A stretch of DNA of 38,378 bases, taken from contig JAURIJ010000027.1 in NCBI GenBank assembly GCA_030832825.1, positions 1 to 38,378 on the forward strand, written 5' to 3'. Position 1 is the stretch's first letter. Each line of letters opens with the position of its first letter. Below the pieces are notes generated by a model that ran no database searches, had not been told where the DNA came from, and saw only the letters and a program-made list of their open reading frames with translations. The DNA is from Gammaproteobacteria bacterium (lineage in GTDB: Bacteria > Pseudomonadota > Gammaproteobacteria > Pseudomonadales > Pseudohongiellaceae). Position numbers and translations under genes: made by a program. Of the stretch, positions 9,452-18,943 are shown in pieces.

Positions 9452-10116
9452 CAGTGTGCGACCTCCTGAGTGGTGTGCGCCGCGAGCTTGAACTCGGACT
9501 TCTCAACCTGATCAACGCGCTTGGTGCGCACGATCCAGATCAGGAAACCAATGATGAAGAACGCACTTGGCGCCAGCAGCATCAGACCATTGGGCTGATA
9601 CCAGCCGCCGTTGGACACCAGCGGCAGAATCTCTATGCCGAACAGACTGCCCGACCCGAACAGTTCACGCACGCTGCCGAGAATCAGCAGGACAGTGCTG
9701 TACCCCAGGCCGTTGCCGATACCGTCCCAGAAGCTTGGCACCGGCGGGTTCTTCATGGCGTAGGCTTCCGCACGCCCCATCACGATGCAGTTGGTGATGA
9801 TCAGACCGACGAACACGCTCAGCTGCTTGCTGATCTCGTAGGCGAAGGCCTGCAGCAGCTGATCCACCGCGATCACCAGGGTCGATATGATCGCCATCTG
9901 GATGATGATGCGGATGCTGCTGGGCATGTAATTGCGCACCATCGAGATGAAGAAGTTCGAGAAGGCCACGACCAGCGTCAGCGCCACACACATGACGATG
10001 GTGACGCGCAGGCTCGTCGTCACGGCCAGTGCGGAGCAGATGCCCAGGATCTGCAGGGTGATCGGGTTTTCCGCCACTATGGGCTTGAACAACAATGTCT
10101 TCGTGTCAGTTGCCAT
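9451..10116 (-). CDS. nqrD: Na+-NQR subunit D, membrane subunit
   Basis: NqrD pairs with NqrE in the membrane core of Na+-NQR. The 221-residue protein begins [20 protein letters not shown], matching known NqrD starts. It carries Cys27 in [16 protein letters not shown] and a second Cys in [13 protein letters not shown], the iron-site halves. The frame is open up to a TTG at 10134. The ATG at 10116 is preferred because it has the ribosome binding site GGGCGAGG five bases upstream and gives the expected N-terminus. It begins 14 bp after the nqrC stop and is coupled to nqrE by a one-base overlap. Confidence 0.97.
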   Translation of the reverse strand: MATDTKTLLFKPIVAENPITLQILGICSALAVTTSLRVTIVMCVALTLVVAFSNFFISMVRNYMPSSIRIIIQMAIISTLVIAVDQLLQAFAYEISKQLSVFVGLIITNCIVMGRAEAYAMKNPPVPSFWDGIGNGLGYSTVLLILGSVRELFGSGSLFGIEILPLVSNGGWYQPNGLMLLAPSAFFIIGFLIWIVRTKRVDQVEKSEFKLAAHTTQEVAH

Positions 10117-10130
10117 TACAACCTCGCCCT

Positions 10131-10919
10131 TCAACCTTCATTCAAATTGTTCAGGTACGGCCCGAAACCATTCGGCCCCAGCCAGAATGCAATCATGTTG
10201 TCCACGCCACGGCTGGTGAGGGATGCCCCGGACAGACCATCAATCTCGTAGTCGCCTTCACCACGGCCCTTGATCACGCTCAAGGCCACGTCACCCTGGG
10301 CGTCAAAGACTTTCTTGCCCGGCCACAGGGCTTTCCAGCGCGGATTGTTGATCTCGCCGCCAAGCCCTGGCGTTTCCTTGTGTTCGTAGAAGCCGATGCC
10401 ATTGACTGTGTTGCCATCGCCGTCCAGAGCGATATAGCCGTAGATGGTGCCCCAAAGGCCATAACCACTCACCGGAATCACGAGCGTCTCGATGGAGCCG
10501 TCCTCGGCAGGCAGGGTGTAGACCGTGGAATAACGGACACGGCGCTTCAGATCGGCAATGTCGTCCTCGGCTGCAAGCGCATCGCTGAACTGCGAGTCGC
10601 TCAGAACGGAACGCTCGTCATAGGTTTGCGGGTCGATGCCAAGCTCGGCGAGGCGCTCTTCGCCAAGCACTTCCCCTGTTTCGAGCTCAACCACCTGCAG
10701 GGTGAAGCGGGAGAACAGGTCATCCACCTCGGCGTTGCTGTTGAGCGCCGGATCGAACATGCCGGCAGCGGCCAGAATGTTCTTGTTGCGATCCAGCAAC
10801 TTGTTGTTGACCTGGAACGGCTTGAGGATCACGGCAGCGCTGGAGATGAACACCGAGCAGACGACGCACAGAACCAGAGCGACCTTGATGGTACCGCCGA
10901 CTGAATCTTTAGACTGCAT
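10131..10919 (-). CDS. nqrC: Na+-NQR subunit C, covalent-FMN subunit
   Basis: NqrC has one membrane helix ([23 protein letters not shown]) and a periplasmic domain carrying a phosphoester-linked FMN placed by ApbE. The flavinylation motif is SGASLTS near the C-terminus, making Thr235 the likely attachment residue. The surrounding DGLSGASLT…GVDNMI is typical. The protein has 262 aa from the ATG at 10919, which has AGGAGG ten bases upstream. An in-frame TTG at 10928 lies against that binding site and is unlikely. The start overlaps the nqrB end by 11 bases. Confidence 0.97.
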   Translation of the reverse strand: MQSKDSVGGTIKVALVLCVVCSVFISSAAVILKPFQVNNKLLDRNKNILAAAGMFDPALNSNAEVDDLFSRFTLQVVELETGEVLGEERLAELGIDPQTYDERSVLSDSQFSDALAAEDDIADLKRRVRYSTVYTLPAEDGSIETLVIPVSGYGLWGTIYGYIALDGDGNTVNGIGFYEHKETPGLGGEINNPRWKALWPGKKVFDAQGDVALSVIKGRGEGDYEIDGLSGASLTSRGVDNMIAFWLGPNGFGPYLNNLNEG

Positions 10920-12126
10920 TGCGTGCAAGCCTCCTCTTGATGTTCGCTCTCACCACGACATAGTCGATAAGCGGCGCAAACAGATTGCCGAACAGAATCG
11001 CGAGCATGACGCCCTCGGGGTAGGCGGGATTCAGCACGCGGATCATGACAACCATGACACCGATCAGGGCGCCGTAGACCCACTTGCCCGTGTTGGTCAT
11101 GGACGCCGATACGGGGTCAGTGGCCATGAACACCATGCCGAACGCGAAACCTCCGAGTACCAGATGCCAGTACCAGGGTGTGGCGAAGAAGGGATTGGTA
11201 TCCGAGCCAACCATGTTGAGCAGCGTGGAAAACGCCACCATGCCCAGGAACATGCCAAGCATGATGCGCCAGGACGCGATGCGCGTGATCAGCAGCAGCG
11301 CGCCACCCAGCATGATCGCCAGCGTGGAGGTTTCACCGATGGAGCCCTGCTCCCTGCCGATGAAGGAATCCATCCAGGTCAGCTCCTGACCAGTGGCAGC
11401 GGACATCACCGGCAGCCCGCTGGCCGCCAGTTGACTGAGTGACGTGGCGCCACTGAAGCCGTCCACGGCGGTCCATGCGGCATCACCGGTCATCTGCGGA
11501 GCATAGGCAAAGAACAGGAAGGCACGTCCGACCAGAGCCGGGTTGAGGAAATTCTTGCCAGTGCCGCCGAATACCTCCTTGCCCACTACCACGCCGAAAC
11601 TGATACCGAGCGCGGCCTGCCACAGCGGAATATCCGGCGGCAGGATCAGCGAAAAGAGAATGGAAGTGACGAAGAAGCCTTCATTGATTTCGTGACGTCG
11701 AATGGTGGCGAACAACGCTTCCCAGAAACCGCCGACGATGAAGATCACGGCGTAGAGTGGCAGATAGTGGACGGCGCCGAACCAGAAGCAGTCCCAGATG
11801 CTGTTGGGGTTATAAGAGGATAAGAGCTCGATCCAGAACGCGCGCCAGTCGCCGGTGGTGGTCAGCCCCATGTTGGCCATCGCGGTGGTGGCCTGGTAGC
11901 CCACGTTGTACATGCCGTAGAACATTGCCGGGAACGCCGCGAACCAGACGGTGATCATGATCCGCTTGAGATCGACGCCATCCCGCACATGCGAACCGGA
12001 GACCGTGACACGACTGGGGGTGTAGAAGATCGTGTCCACCGCTTCGTACAAGGGATAGAACTTTTCGTAGCGCCCGCCCTTCTCGAACTGCGGTGCCATG
12101 TCATCGAGTATTCTGCGCAAACCCAT
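10909..12126 (-). CDS. nqrB: Na+-NQR subunit B, Na+-translocating membrane subunit
   Basis: NqrB is the large membrane subunit that binds riboflavin and a covalent FMN and forms the Na+ path. The 405-residue protein has many membrane helices. It starts [18 protein letters not shown] and contains [13 protein letters not shown], the plug-like [12 protein letters not shown] segment, and the flavinylation motif [11 protein letters not shown] with Thr228 as probable FMN site. I chose the ATG at 12126, preceded by GATAAGG five bases away. A GTG at 12141 overlaps the nqrA stop but would add five non-conserved residues. A target of the ApbE encoded downstream. Confidence 0.98.
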   Translation of the reverse strand: MGLRRILDDMAPQFEKGGRYEKFYPLYEAVDTIFYTPSRVTVSGSHVRDGVDLKRIMITVWFAAFPAMFYGMYNVGYQATTAMANMGLTTTGDWRAFWIELLSSYNPNSIWDCFWFGAVHYLPLYAVIFIVGGFWEALFATIRRHEINEGFFVTSILFSLILPPDIPLWQAALGISFGVVVGKEVFGGTGKNFLNPALVGRAFLFFAYAPQMTGDAAWTAVDGFSGATSLSQLAASGLPVMSAATGQELTWMDSFIGREQGSIGETSTLAIMLGGALLLITRIASWRIMLGMFLGMVAFSTLLNMVGSDTNPFFATPWYWHLVLGGFAFGMVFMATDPVSASMTNTGKWVYGALIGVMVVMIRVLNPAYPEGVMLAILFGNLFAPLIDYVVVRANIKRRLARNAV

Positions 12127-12140
12127 AGTTGCCTTATCCA

Positions 12141-13499
12141 CTAACTTTCTTTTTCGATGCGAGTCAGGTTGTCCCGCAGGATTGGACCGTATTCATATTT
12201 GCCGGGGCAGACATAGGTGCACAGGGCCATATCTTCCTCATCGAGTTCTAGTCCACCCAGACTTTGCACCACTTCGATGTCGCCCACGATCAGCGCCCGC
12301 AGCAGCTGGACGGGCAGGATGTCCAGCGGCATGACCCGCTCGTAGCTGCCCACGGGCACCATGGCACGCGGACTGCCATTGGTGGACGTGCCAAGGGCGA
12401 ACTTGCGCCCCTTGAAGAGACTTGAGAGATAGATGCCCAGCGCAGAATGTCGTTCAGTGCCAGGCGACAGATAGCCAAGCAGCGCCCGTTCACGCCCCTC
12501 GTGCACCACCGAGACCTGCAGATGATAGCGTCCGAGGTAATTCTCGACGCCATGTGCCGTGCGACCGGAGAGCACGGAACCGGAAATCACGCGGTTCTCC
12601 CCGGCTTTCAATTCGCCGGCACACAAGTCTTCCAGGTTCGCGCCGATGCGGGTGCGCACCAGTCGAGGCTTGTCGACCTGCGGGCCGGCAAGTGCCACCA
12701 CACGCTCGACATTCAGCCTGCCCGTGGTGAAGAGCCTGCCCACCGCAATGACATCCTGGTAGTCGATGCTCCAGACCTGCTTCTTGAGGCTGACCGGGTC
12801 GAGGAAGTGAATATGCGTGCCCGTGAGACCTGCGGGATGCGGCCCCCCAAAACTCTCGACCTTGACGTTGGAGGCGAACGCGTGATCTTCCAGACCCGCG
12901 AAACTGCCAGCGGCTCGACAGACGAACAGCGCCCCTTCGGTGAGGCGGGAGAGTATGTTGATGCCGTGAAGGAAGTCATTGCCAGACTGACGCGCCACCA
13001 CTTCCGGATGGGCGGCCAGCGGATTGGTATCCATGGCGTTCACGAAGATGGCGTGAGGGCGGGCATCCAGTGCAGGCACCTTGCTGAAGGGGCGAGTACG
13101 CAGCGCCGTCCAGAGGCCGGACTTGACCAGATTGTCCACGACGGCGGCCCGCTCGAGCGAGGCCAGTTGAGCGCTGTCGTAACGAGTGAACTCCACCTGC
13201 TCGTCGGCGGACTCATCGACTTCGATGACCAGCGAGAGGAATACACGACGCTCGCCCCGATTGATCTCGCGCACAACGCCACCGGCTGGTGCGGTGTAGA
13301 CCACCCCGGGCGTCTTCTTGTCTTCGAACACGGGCTGGCCCAGCTTCACGCGATCGCCTTCACGAACCGCCATGGTGGGTTTCATGCCGACATAATCTTT
13401 TCCGAGCATGGCAACACTTTGAACATGTCGCGCTTCCGTGATCTGCTGCTCCGGCTCACCCAGAAGTGGAATATCCAACCCGCGCGTAATTTTGATCAT
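12141..13499 (-). CDS. nqrA: Na+-NQR subunit A
   Basis: NqrA is the peripheral cytoplasmic subunit of Na+-NQR, associated with the quinone end of the complex. The 452-residue protein starts [20 protein letters not shown] at the ATG at 13499 and contains the family blocks [48 protein letters not shown] and the C-terminal [15 protein letters not shown]. It is the first gene of the minus-strand run, so the promoter for the operon should lie in 13500-13736. No defects seen. Confidence 0.98.
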   Translation of the reverse strand: MIKITRGLDIPLLGEPEQQITEARHVQSVAMLGKDYVGMKPTMAVREGDRVKLGQPVFEDKKTPGVVYTAPAGGVVREINRGERRVFLSLVIEVDESADEQVEFTRYDSAQLASLERAAVVDNLVKSGLWTALRTRPFSKVPALDARPHAIFVNAMDTNPLAAHPEVVARQSGNDFLHGINILSRLTEGALFVCRAAGSFAGLEDHAFASNVKVESFGGPHPAGLTGTHIHFLDPVSLKKQVWSIDYQDVIAVGRLFTTGRLNVERVVALAGPQVDKPRLVRTRIGANLEDLCAGELKAGENRVISGSVLSGRTAHGVENYLGRYHLQVSVVHEGRERALLGYLSPGTERHSALGIYLSSLFKGRKFALGTSTNGSPRAMVPVGSYERVMPLDILPVQLLRALIVGDIEVVQSLGGLELDEEDMALCTYVCPGKYEYGPILRDNLTRIEKES

Positions 13500-13736
13500 T
13501 CGCCAAGCCTAATCGTTACAGGAAGTTCATGAAACCACGGTGCCGTTGATGCATGTCGAATTCAAGCGTGAAGGGCACACCAAGGCATCTGCCAGGCGAA
13601 GCGCCTGGCATAGTTCTGGATGCGATTGCGATCGCTTGGAAATTTCTTGTATAACGGCCACTTAGGCGCGGCAATTATAGTTAGCCGAATGCCGGAATGC
13701 CACCGCTTTCTGGGGCAATCCGGCAGCTTTTCAGGC
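13500..13736 (-). promoter_or_regulatory. Leader and probable promoter region of the nqr operon
   Basis: This 237-bp gap follows the gap (GAPDH) stop and precedes nqrA on the minus strand. A perfect TATAAT stands at 13674-13679 (minus strand), about 175 bases before nqrA, but no good -35 is seen at 16-18 bp. A second, weaker TATACA lies at 649-654 of the same thousand. Inside the implied leader there is a perfect 9-bp inverted repeat at 13590-13610. The motifs are visible; their use as a promoter is inferred. Confidence 0.4.
13590..13610. repeat. Perfect 9-bp inverted repeat in the nqrA leader
   Basis: TGCCAGGCG and CGCCTGGCA are separated by three bases (AAG). On the minus strand this makes a stable hairpin with a CTT loop, 91 bases upstream of nqrA. 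No T-run follows on either strand, so it is not a standard terminator. It could be a leader structure, a processing site, or an operator-like palindrome. Confidence 0.75.
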
Positions 13737-15203
13737 TTATCCCTCCAATGGGTACAGGCGGTACTGGACTCCGGCCATCTTGTAAACCATTCGGACCACC
13801 TGATTGCAGTAACCGAATTCGTTGTCATACCAGAGGTAGAGAACACAGTTGTTGCCCTGGACGATGGTCGCGGTGGAGTCCACGATGGCGGCCTCGCGCG
13901 AGCCGACGAAGTCGCTGGAAACAGCATCCGCAGCCTGGGTGTAGCTGATCTGGTTCTGCAGCTTGGAATGCAGGGCAATCAGGCGCAGGAACTCGTTCAG
14001 CTCGGTCTTGCTGGTCGCCTGGTTGAGATGCAGGCTCAGAATGGCCATGGAGACGTTCGGGATCGGCACGCGGACCGCATTGCCCGTCAGCTTGCCCTCG
14101 AGCTCCGGCACCGCCTTGACGACGGCCTTGGCCGCTCCGGTCTCGGTCAGCACCATGTTCAAGGCAGCACTGCGACCACGACGATTGCCCTCGTGATAAT
14201 TGTCGATGAGGTTCTGGTCGTTGGTATAGGCATGCACCGTCTCGACGTGGCCATGCATGATGCCGAACTTGTCATTGATGACTTTCAACACCGGAGCAAT
14301 GGCGTTTGTGGTGCACGACGCAGCGGTGATGATCCTGTCTTCCGGCTGGATCTGCTCGTGGTTGATGCCGTAGACGATGTTCTTCAACCCGCCCTTGCCC
14401 GGCGCAGTCAACACCACCTTGCTGGCGCCCTTGGCCTTGAGATGCTGTGACAGCCCGGCTTCGTCACGCCAGGTACCGGTATTGTCGATGATCAGCGCGT
14501 CCTGGATGCCGTACTTGGTATAGTCCACTTCATCGGGGCGATTCGCGTAGATCACCTTGATGACATTGCCGTTGGCGATCAGACAACCATTCTCTTCGTC
14601 CACGCGCACCGTGCCCTGGAAGGCACCATGCACCGAATCGGATACCAGCAGGCTGGCGCGTTTCTCGAGATCGCCTTCCTTGCCGGGGCGCACGACGATC
14701 GCACGCAGCCGCATCACCTCGCCAGTGCTGGTACGCTCGATGAGCAAGCGGGCGATGAGGCGCCCGATGCGGCCGAAGCCGTACAGCACGACATCCTGCG
14801 ACCTCTCGATGGGCTTGGTCTTCACGCCCACCAGATAGCCGAGTTCCTTCGCCACGAATTCCTCCACGGGAAGTGCCGCAGCGCCAAGCTGTTCCTGCTG
14901 CTCCATGTAGCGCACGGTGAGCTTGCCCAGATCGATGTGGCAGTGTGCCAGGTCGAGCCTGGCCAGGGCCATCAGAACGGGATGACTCTCGAATTCGGAC
15001 ATCTCGTTGCGACCTACCTGACGGACGAAACGATGCGACTTCATGATGTTGGCAACGGAGCGGTTATGCAGCGCGCGACCGTACAGGAAGATGCCTACAT
15101 TGCGCTGACTGTAGAGCCGACCGACCACAGGAATCATTTCCTGAGCCAGCGCCTCACGTTGTTTCCAATCACCGAAATAGTCGTCCAAACTGGGTCGAGT
15201 CAC
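13737..15203 (-). CDS. gap: Glyceraldehyde-3-phosphate dehydrogenase, long GapB-like form
   Basis: The enzyme interconverts glyceraldehyde-3-phosphate and 1,3-bisphosphoglycerate with NAD(P). The protein has about 488 residues, with a ~125-residue N-terminal extension (SLDDYFGDWKQREALAQEMI onward) before the Rossmann motif VLYGFGRIGRL. The catalytic Cys lies in AASCTTNAI, with HVETVHAYTNDQNL and WYDNEFGY following. This long form is known from Pseudomonas relatives, where it also lies beside mfd. There it is usually thought to serve gluconeogenesis, which is an inference here. The frame is open far into mfd, but that part is antisense. I chose the GTG at 15203, with AAAGGTG six bases upstream; a GTG at 15212 is possible. 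Confidence 0.93.
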   Translation of the reverse strand: MTRPSLDDYFGDWKQREALAQEMIPVVGRLYSQRNVGIFLYGRALHNRSVANIMKSHRFVRQVGRNEMSEFESHPVLMALARLDLAHCHIDLGKLTVRYMEQQEQLGAAALPVEEFVAKELGYLVGVKTKPIERSQDVVLYGFGRIGRLIARLLIERTSTGEVMRLRAIVVRPGKEGDLEKRASLLVSDSVHGAFQGTVRVDEENGCLIANGNVIKVIYANRPDEVDYTKYGIQDALIIDNTGTWRDEAGLSQHLKAKGASKVVLTAPGKGGLKNIVYGINHEQIQPEDRIITAASCTTNAIAPVLKVINDKFGIMHGHVETVHAYTNDQNLIDNYHEGNRRGRSAALNMVLTETGAAKAVVKAVPELEGKLTGNAVRVPIPNVSMAILSLHLNQATSKTELNEFLRLIALHSKLQNQISYTQAADAVSSDFVGSREAAIVDSTATIVQGNNCVLYLWYDNEFGYCNQVVRMVYKMAGVQYRLYPLEG

Positions 15204-15243
15204 TGGCTGCACCTTTGTTAGAGAGGTTGTTGGAGAGGGCAGT

Positions 15244-15272
15244 ATTATCTTTGGATTGCAATAGGGGCGCAA
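15244..15272 (-). promoter_or_regulatory. Candidate sigma-70 promoter of gap
   Basis: On the minus strand TTGCGC (15267-15272) and GATAAT (15244-15249) are separated by 17 bp, about 40 bases before the GTG start of gap. The -10 matches five of six consensus bases; the -35 matches three. It lies in the 195-bp divergent gap with mfd. Confidence 0.45.
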
Positions 15273-15398
15273 CCCGGCGCTGCCTGCATGCCGGGCCTCC
15301 CGCGTGAAACCCTCTGCCCGCGCAGGCACAGTTGGCCCTGCCAGTCGCGCGCGGTTTGTGCCAGAATCGCGGCCCTTTCGATTGCGAACAAAGACTCC

Positions 15399-18300
15399 AT
15401 GCACAGCATCAGCATTCTCGAACCCGAACTGCCATCCAGCGGGGGGGACCATCGGCGCTGGGCCAGTCTGCCCGGCAGTGCGCTCAGCCTCGCCGTGGCC
15501 GGGATTGCAGGCCGGCATCGCGGCCCGGTCGTTGTTGTCACCGCCAACACCGAGGAAGCCGATGCCATACGTCGCGAGCTCGGCTTCTTTTGCCCGCAGG
15601 ATGGCAGTCTTCCCCTCTACGCCCTGCCCGACTGGGAAACCCTGCCCTACGACAATTTCTCGGCACACCAGGACATCGTCTCGGACCGCCTCAGCACCCT
15701 GTCGAGTCTGCCTGACCTCGCCAAGGGCATCCTCGTTGTGCCGCTGACCAGCCTGATGCATCGACTCTGCCCACGCAGTTATGTGCTGGGCAACAGCTTG
15801 CAATTGAAAGTGGGCGGAGCATTCGAACCCGAAGTCATGCGGCGCCGCCTGCAGAGCGCCGGCTACCAGTGCGTGGACTCCGTGCATGAACACGGGGAAT
15901 TCGCGGTGCGTGGAGCCATCATGGACATTTACCCCATGGGCGCCGATCACCCCTATCGCATCGACCTTTTCGACAACGAGATCGAGAGCCTGCGAATCTT
16001 CGACGCGGAAACCCAGCGTTCCCTGCAGAAAGTCGACAGCATCCAGTTGCTGCCGGGCAAGGAATACCCGATGAACGAGGCCGGCATCAGCCTGTTCCGC
16101 AGCAATTTCCGCAATCACTTCGATGTCGATCTACGCCAGTGCAGCGTCTATCAGGACATCAGCCAGGGCCTGCATTCTGCCGGTATCGAGTACTACCTGC
16201 CCCTGTTCTTCGACGCGCCCGAAACCCTGTTCGACTACCTGCCCCGCAACACGCTCGTCGTGCGTACCAGCGATCTGCAGACTTCCGGCCTGCGATTCTG
16301 GAATGACATCAAGACACGTTACGAGGACCGCCGACACGACAGACATCGCCCGATACTCTCCCCCGGGGAGCTGTTCCTGAGTCCGGACGAGGCGTTTGCG
16401 CTGCTGCGCGACTACCCCAGCGTGGACATCCAGCCGCAGGGTGCTGCGGAGAAGGCGGTCCCCGTCGATGTCGCACCACCCCCGAGTATCGGAATCGGCC
16501 AGCAGAGCCCCCTGCACGCACTGCAAAAGGTGCTGCAAGAGCATCCCACGCATCGCGTGCTCTTCTGCGCCGAGTCGGCAGGCCGACGCGAGAGTCTGCT
16601 GGAACTGCTCAAGAGCATCGGCGTGCAGCCTGCGCCGGTCGACTCCTGGACCCGCTTCCTGCAGTCCGCGTCACCTGTCTGCATCACCGTCGCCCCGCTG
16701 GACCAGGGACTTCTGCTGCGCCACCCGCAGTGCCTGCTGATCACGGAGACCCAGCTGTTCGGCCAGCGCGTGGCCCAGCGCCGGCGCCGCCGCCGCGCGC
16801 AGGACAACACGGAACTGCTGATCCGCAATCTCAATGAGCTGCACATCGGTGCAGCCGTGGTGCATCTGGAACACGGCGTCGGCCGCTACCGCGGCCTGCA
16901 GACCCTCACCATCGACAATCAGGAAACCGAATTCCTGACCCTGGAATACGCTCGCGACGCCAAGCTCTATGTGCCGGTGTACTCCCTGCACCTGATCAGC
17001 CGCTACGGGGGCAGCGAACCCGACCTGGCGCCCTTGAACTCGCTCGGCAACGATCAATGGCAGAAGGCGCGCCAGAAGGCCGCAGAAAAAATTCGCGATG
17101 TGGCCGTGGAATTGCTGGACATCTATGCGAAACGCGAAGCGCGCGAAGGCTTCGCGTACCGCGTGGACGACATCGACTACGACGCCTTCGCCAGCAGTTT
17201 CCCGTTCGAGGTCACACCCGACCAGCAGGACGCCATCGATGCCGTATTGCGCGACATGGCCTCGAAGCGGGCCATGGATCGATTGGTATGTGGAGACGTC
17301 GGTTTCGGCAAGACGGAGGTCGCAATGCGAGCCGCTTTCGTTGCCGTGCAGAACCACAAGCAGGTTGCGATCCTGGTGCCCACCACCCTGTTGGCGCAGC
17401 AGCACTACGAGAGTTTTCGCGATCGCTTCGCCGACTGGCCGGTGTCCGTCGACCTGACTTCGCGTTTTCGCTCGGCGAAGCAGCAGGAAGAGACGCTGGC
17501 GAACATCCGCAACGGCAAGGTGGACATCATCGTCGGCACCCACAAACTGCTGCAGGACGCCATCGAGTACAAGGATCTCGGCTTGCTCATCATCGACGAG
17601 GAGCATCGCTTCGGTGTGCAGCAGAAGGAGAAGCTCAAGGCTCTGCGCTCCAGCGTGGATATCCTGACGCTGACGGCAACGCCCATTCCTCGCACCTTGA
17701 ACATGTCCCTCTCCGGCGTGCGCGATCTGTCGCTGATCGTGACCCCGCCAGCCAAGCGCCTCTCGGTCAAGACCTTCATCCGGGAGAGCCAGGACGCCCT
17801 CATCAAGGAAGCTGTGCTGCGCGAACTGTTGCGTGGGGGCCAGGTGTTCTACCTGCACAATGAAGTGAAGACGATCAACAAGACGGCCGAGCACCTGCAG
17901 GAACTGATTCCCGAGGCTCGTGTCTGCGTGGCGCACGGTCAGCTGCCGGAGCGCGAGCTCGAACAGATCATGGCCGACTTCTATCACAAGCGGTACAACA
18001 TCCTGGTGTGCTCGACCATCATCGAGACGGGCATCGACATTCCCAGTGCCAACACCATCATCATGGACCGGGCAGACAAGCTCGGGCTGGCCCAGCTACA
18101 TCAGCTGCGCGGTCGTGTGGGCCGTTCGCACCACCAGGCCTACGCCTACCTGCTCACCCCGAACAAGAACAACATGACGCCCGATGCCCTCAAGCGCATT
18201 GAAGCCATCAGCGCCGCCAGCACTCTGGGGGCGGGTTTCACGCTGGCGAGCCACGACCTGGAGATCCGCGGTGCCGGCGAGTTCCTGGGGGAAGAGCAGA

Positions 18301-18851
18301 CAGGACACATCCAGAAGATCGGCTTCAGCCTCTACACGGAAATGCTGGAGGAAGCCGTCAAGGCCATTCGCGAAGGCCGCACACCCAATATCGAGGGCAC
18401 TCTGCAGCATGTCAGCGAGGTGAATCTGCGGGTGCCTGCGCTGATCAGCGAGGAGTATCTGCCGGACGTGCATACCCGGCTGATCATGTACAAGCGCATT
18501 GCCGGCGCGCGGGACGACGAGGAACTCAAGGAACTGCAGGTCGAGATGATCGACCGCTTCGGCCTGCTGCCGGAGCCGACGCGGCGCCTTTTTCGCATCA
18601 CGGCCCTGCGCCTGCGCGCGCAACAGATGGGGATCAGCAAGATCGAGGCGAGCGCTGTCACGGGCAAGCTGAATTTCGCGCAGAACACGGCCGTGGACCC
18701 GCGCTCACTGGTGACGCTGGTACAGCAGCAACCGAAGGTCTACAAGCTCAGTGGGCCGGCCCAGCTGCAGTTCAGCCACAACGCCCAGGGAGCGGACCAG
18801 CGCATCGACTTCGTGCAGCAGCTGCTGGGGCTGCTCAAGTTGACGCGCTGA
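15399..18851 (+). CDS. mfd: Transcription-repair coupling factor Mfd
   Basis: Mfd removes RNA polymerase stalled at DNA lesions and recruits UvrA for nucleotide excision repair. The 1150-residue protein is the usual length. It has the UvrB-like N-terminal region (PDWETLPYDNFSAHQDIVSDRL). The RNA-polymerase-interacting domain (VVHLEHGVGRYRGL) follows near residue 490. The SF2 translocase carries Walker A GDVGFGKTEVAMRA, the DEEH box IIDEEHRFGVQQKE, TATPIPRTL, and the TRG and RGRVGRS motifs. A C-terminal UvrA-masking domain completes it. The open frame begins at 15288, but the conserved N-terminus (MHSISILEPELP) begins at the ATG at 15399. Divergent from gap. Confidence 0.98.
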   Translation: MHSISILEPELPSSGGDHRRWASLPGSALSLAVAGIAGRHRGPVVVVTANTEEADAIRRELGFFCPQDGSLPLYALPDWETLPYDNFSAHQDIVSDRLSTLSSLPDLAKGILVVPLTSLMHRLCPRSYVLGNSLQLKVGGAFEPEVMRRRLQSAGYQCVDSVHEHGEFAVRGAIMDIYPMGADHPYRIDLFDNEIESLRIFDAETQRSLQKVDSIQLLPGKEYPMNEAGISLFRSNFRNHFDVDLRQCSVYQDISQGLHSAGIEYYLPLFFDAPETLFDYLPRNTLVVRTSDLQTSGLRFWNDIKTRYEDRRHDRHRPILSPGELFLSPDEAFALLRDYPSVDIQPQGAAEKAVPVDVAPPPSIGIGQQSPLHALQKVLQEHPTHRVLFCAESAGRRESLLELLKSIGVQPAPVDSWTRFLQSASPVCITVAPLDQGLLLRHPQCLLITETQLFGQRVAQRRRRRRAQDNTELLIRNLNELHIGAAVVHLEHGVGRYRGLQTLTIDNQETEFLTLEYARDAKLYVPVYSLHLISRYGGSEPDLAPLNSLGNDQWQKARQKAAEKIRDVAVELLDIYAKREAREGFAYRVDDIDYDAFASSFPFEVTPDQQDAIDAVLRDMASKRAMDRLVCGDVGFGKTEVAMRAAFVAVQNHKQVAILVPTTLLAQQHYESFRDRFADWPVSVDLTSRFRSAKQQEETLANIRNGKVDIIVGTHKLLQDAIEYKDLGLLIIDEEHRFGVQQKEKLKALRSSVDILTLTATPIPRTLNMSLSGVRDLSLIVTPPAKRLSVKTFIRESQDALIKEAVLRELLRGGQVFYLHNEVKTINKTAEHLQELIPEARVCVAHGQLPERELEQIMADFYHKRYNILVCSTIIETGIDIPSANTIIMDRADKLGLAQLHQLRGRVGRSHHQAYAYLLTPNKNNMTPDALKRIEAISAASTLGAGFTLASHDLEIRGAGEFLGEEQTGHIQKIGFSLYTEMLEEAVKAIREGRTPNIEGTLQHVSEVNLRVPALISEEYLPDVHTRLIMYKRIAGARDDEELKELQVEMIDRFGLLPEPTRRLFRITALRLRAQQMGISKIEASAVTGKLNFAQNTAVDPRSLVTLVQQQPKVYKLSGPAQLQFSHNAQGADQRIDFVQQLLGLLKLTR

Positions 18852-18857
18852 GGCAGA

Positions 18858-18886
18858 TTGGACTGCGCACCGGAATCCCTTATCCT
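18858..18886 (+). promoter_or_regulatory. Candidate promoter of csiV
   Basis: TTGGAC (18858-18863) and TATCCT (18881-18886) with a 17-bp spacer lie between mfd and csiV, about 57 bases before the csiV ATG. Both boxes are imperfect. It would allow csiV expression independent of mfd. Confidence 0.33.
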
Positions 18887-18943
18887 GCGTGCAGACAATC
18901 CCACGCAGGACGCGCGGAACACCCGCGATTGCAAGGCAAGCAC

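Noticed and set aside
15204-16118. Long N-terminal extension of the gap frame into mfd
   Set aside because: The extra residues are antisense to the conserved N-terminal part of mfd, and the known protein start coincides with the GTG at 15203.
16671-17987. Minus-strand open frame of 438 codons
   Set aside because: A shadow of mfd; low-complexity composition and no recognisable domain.
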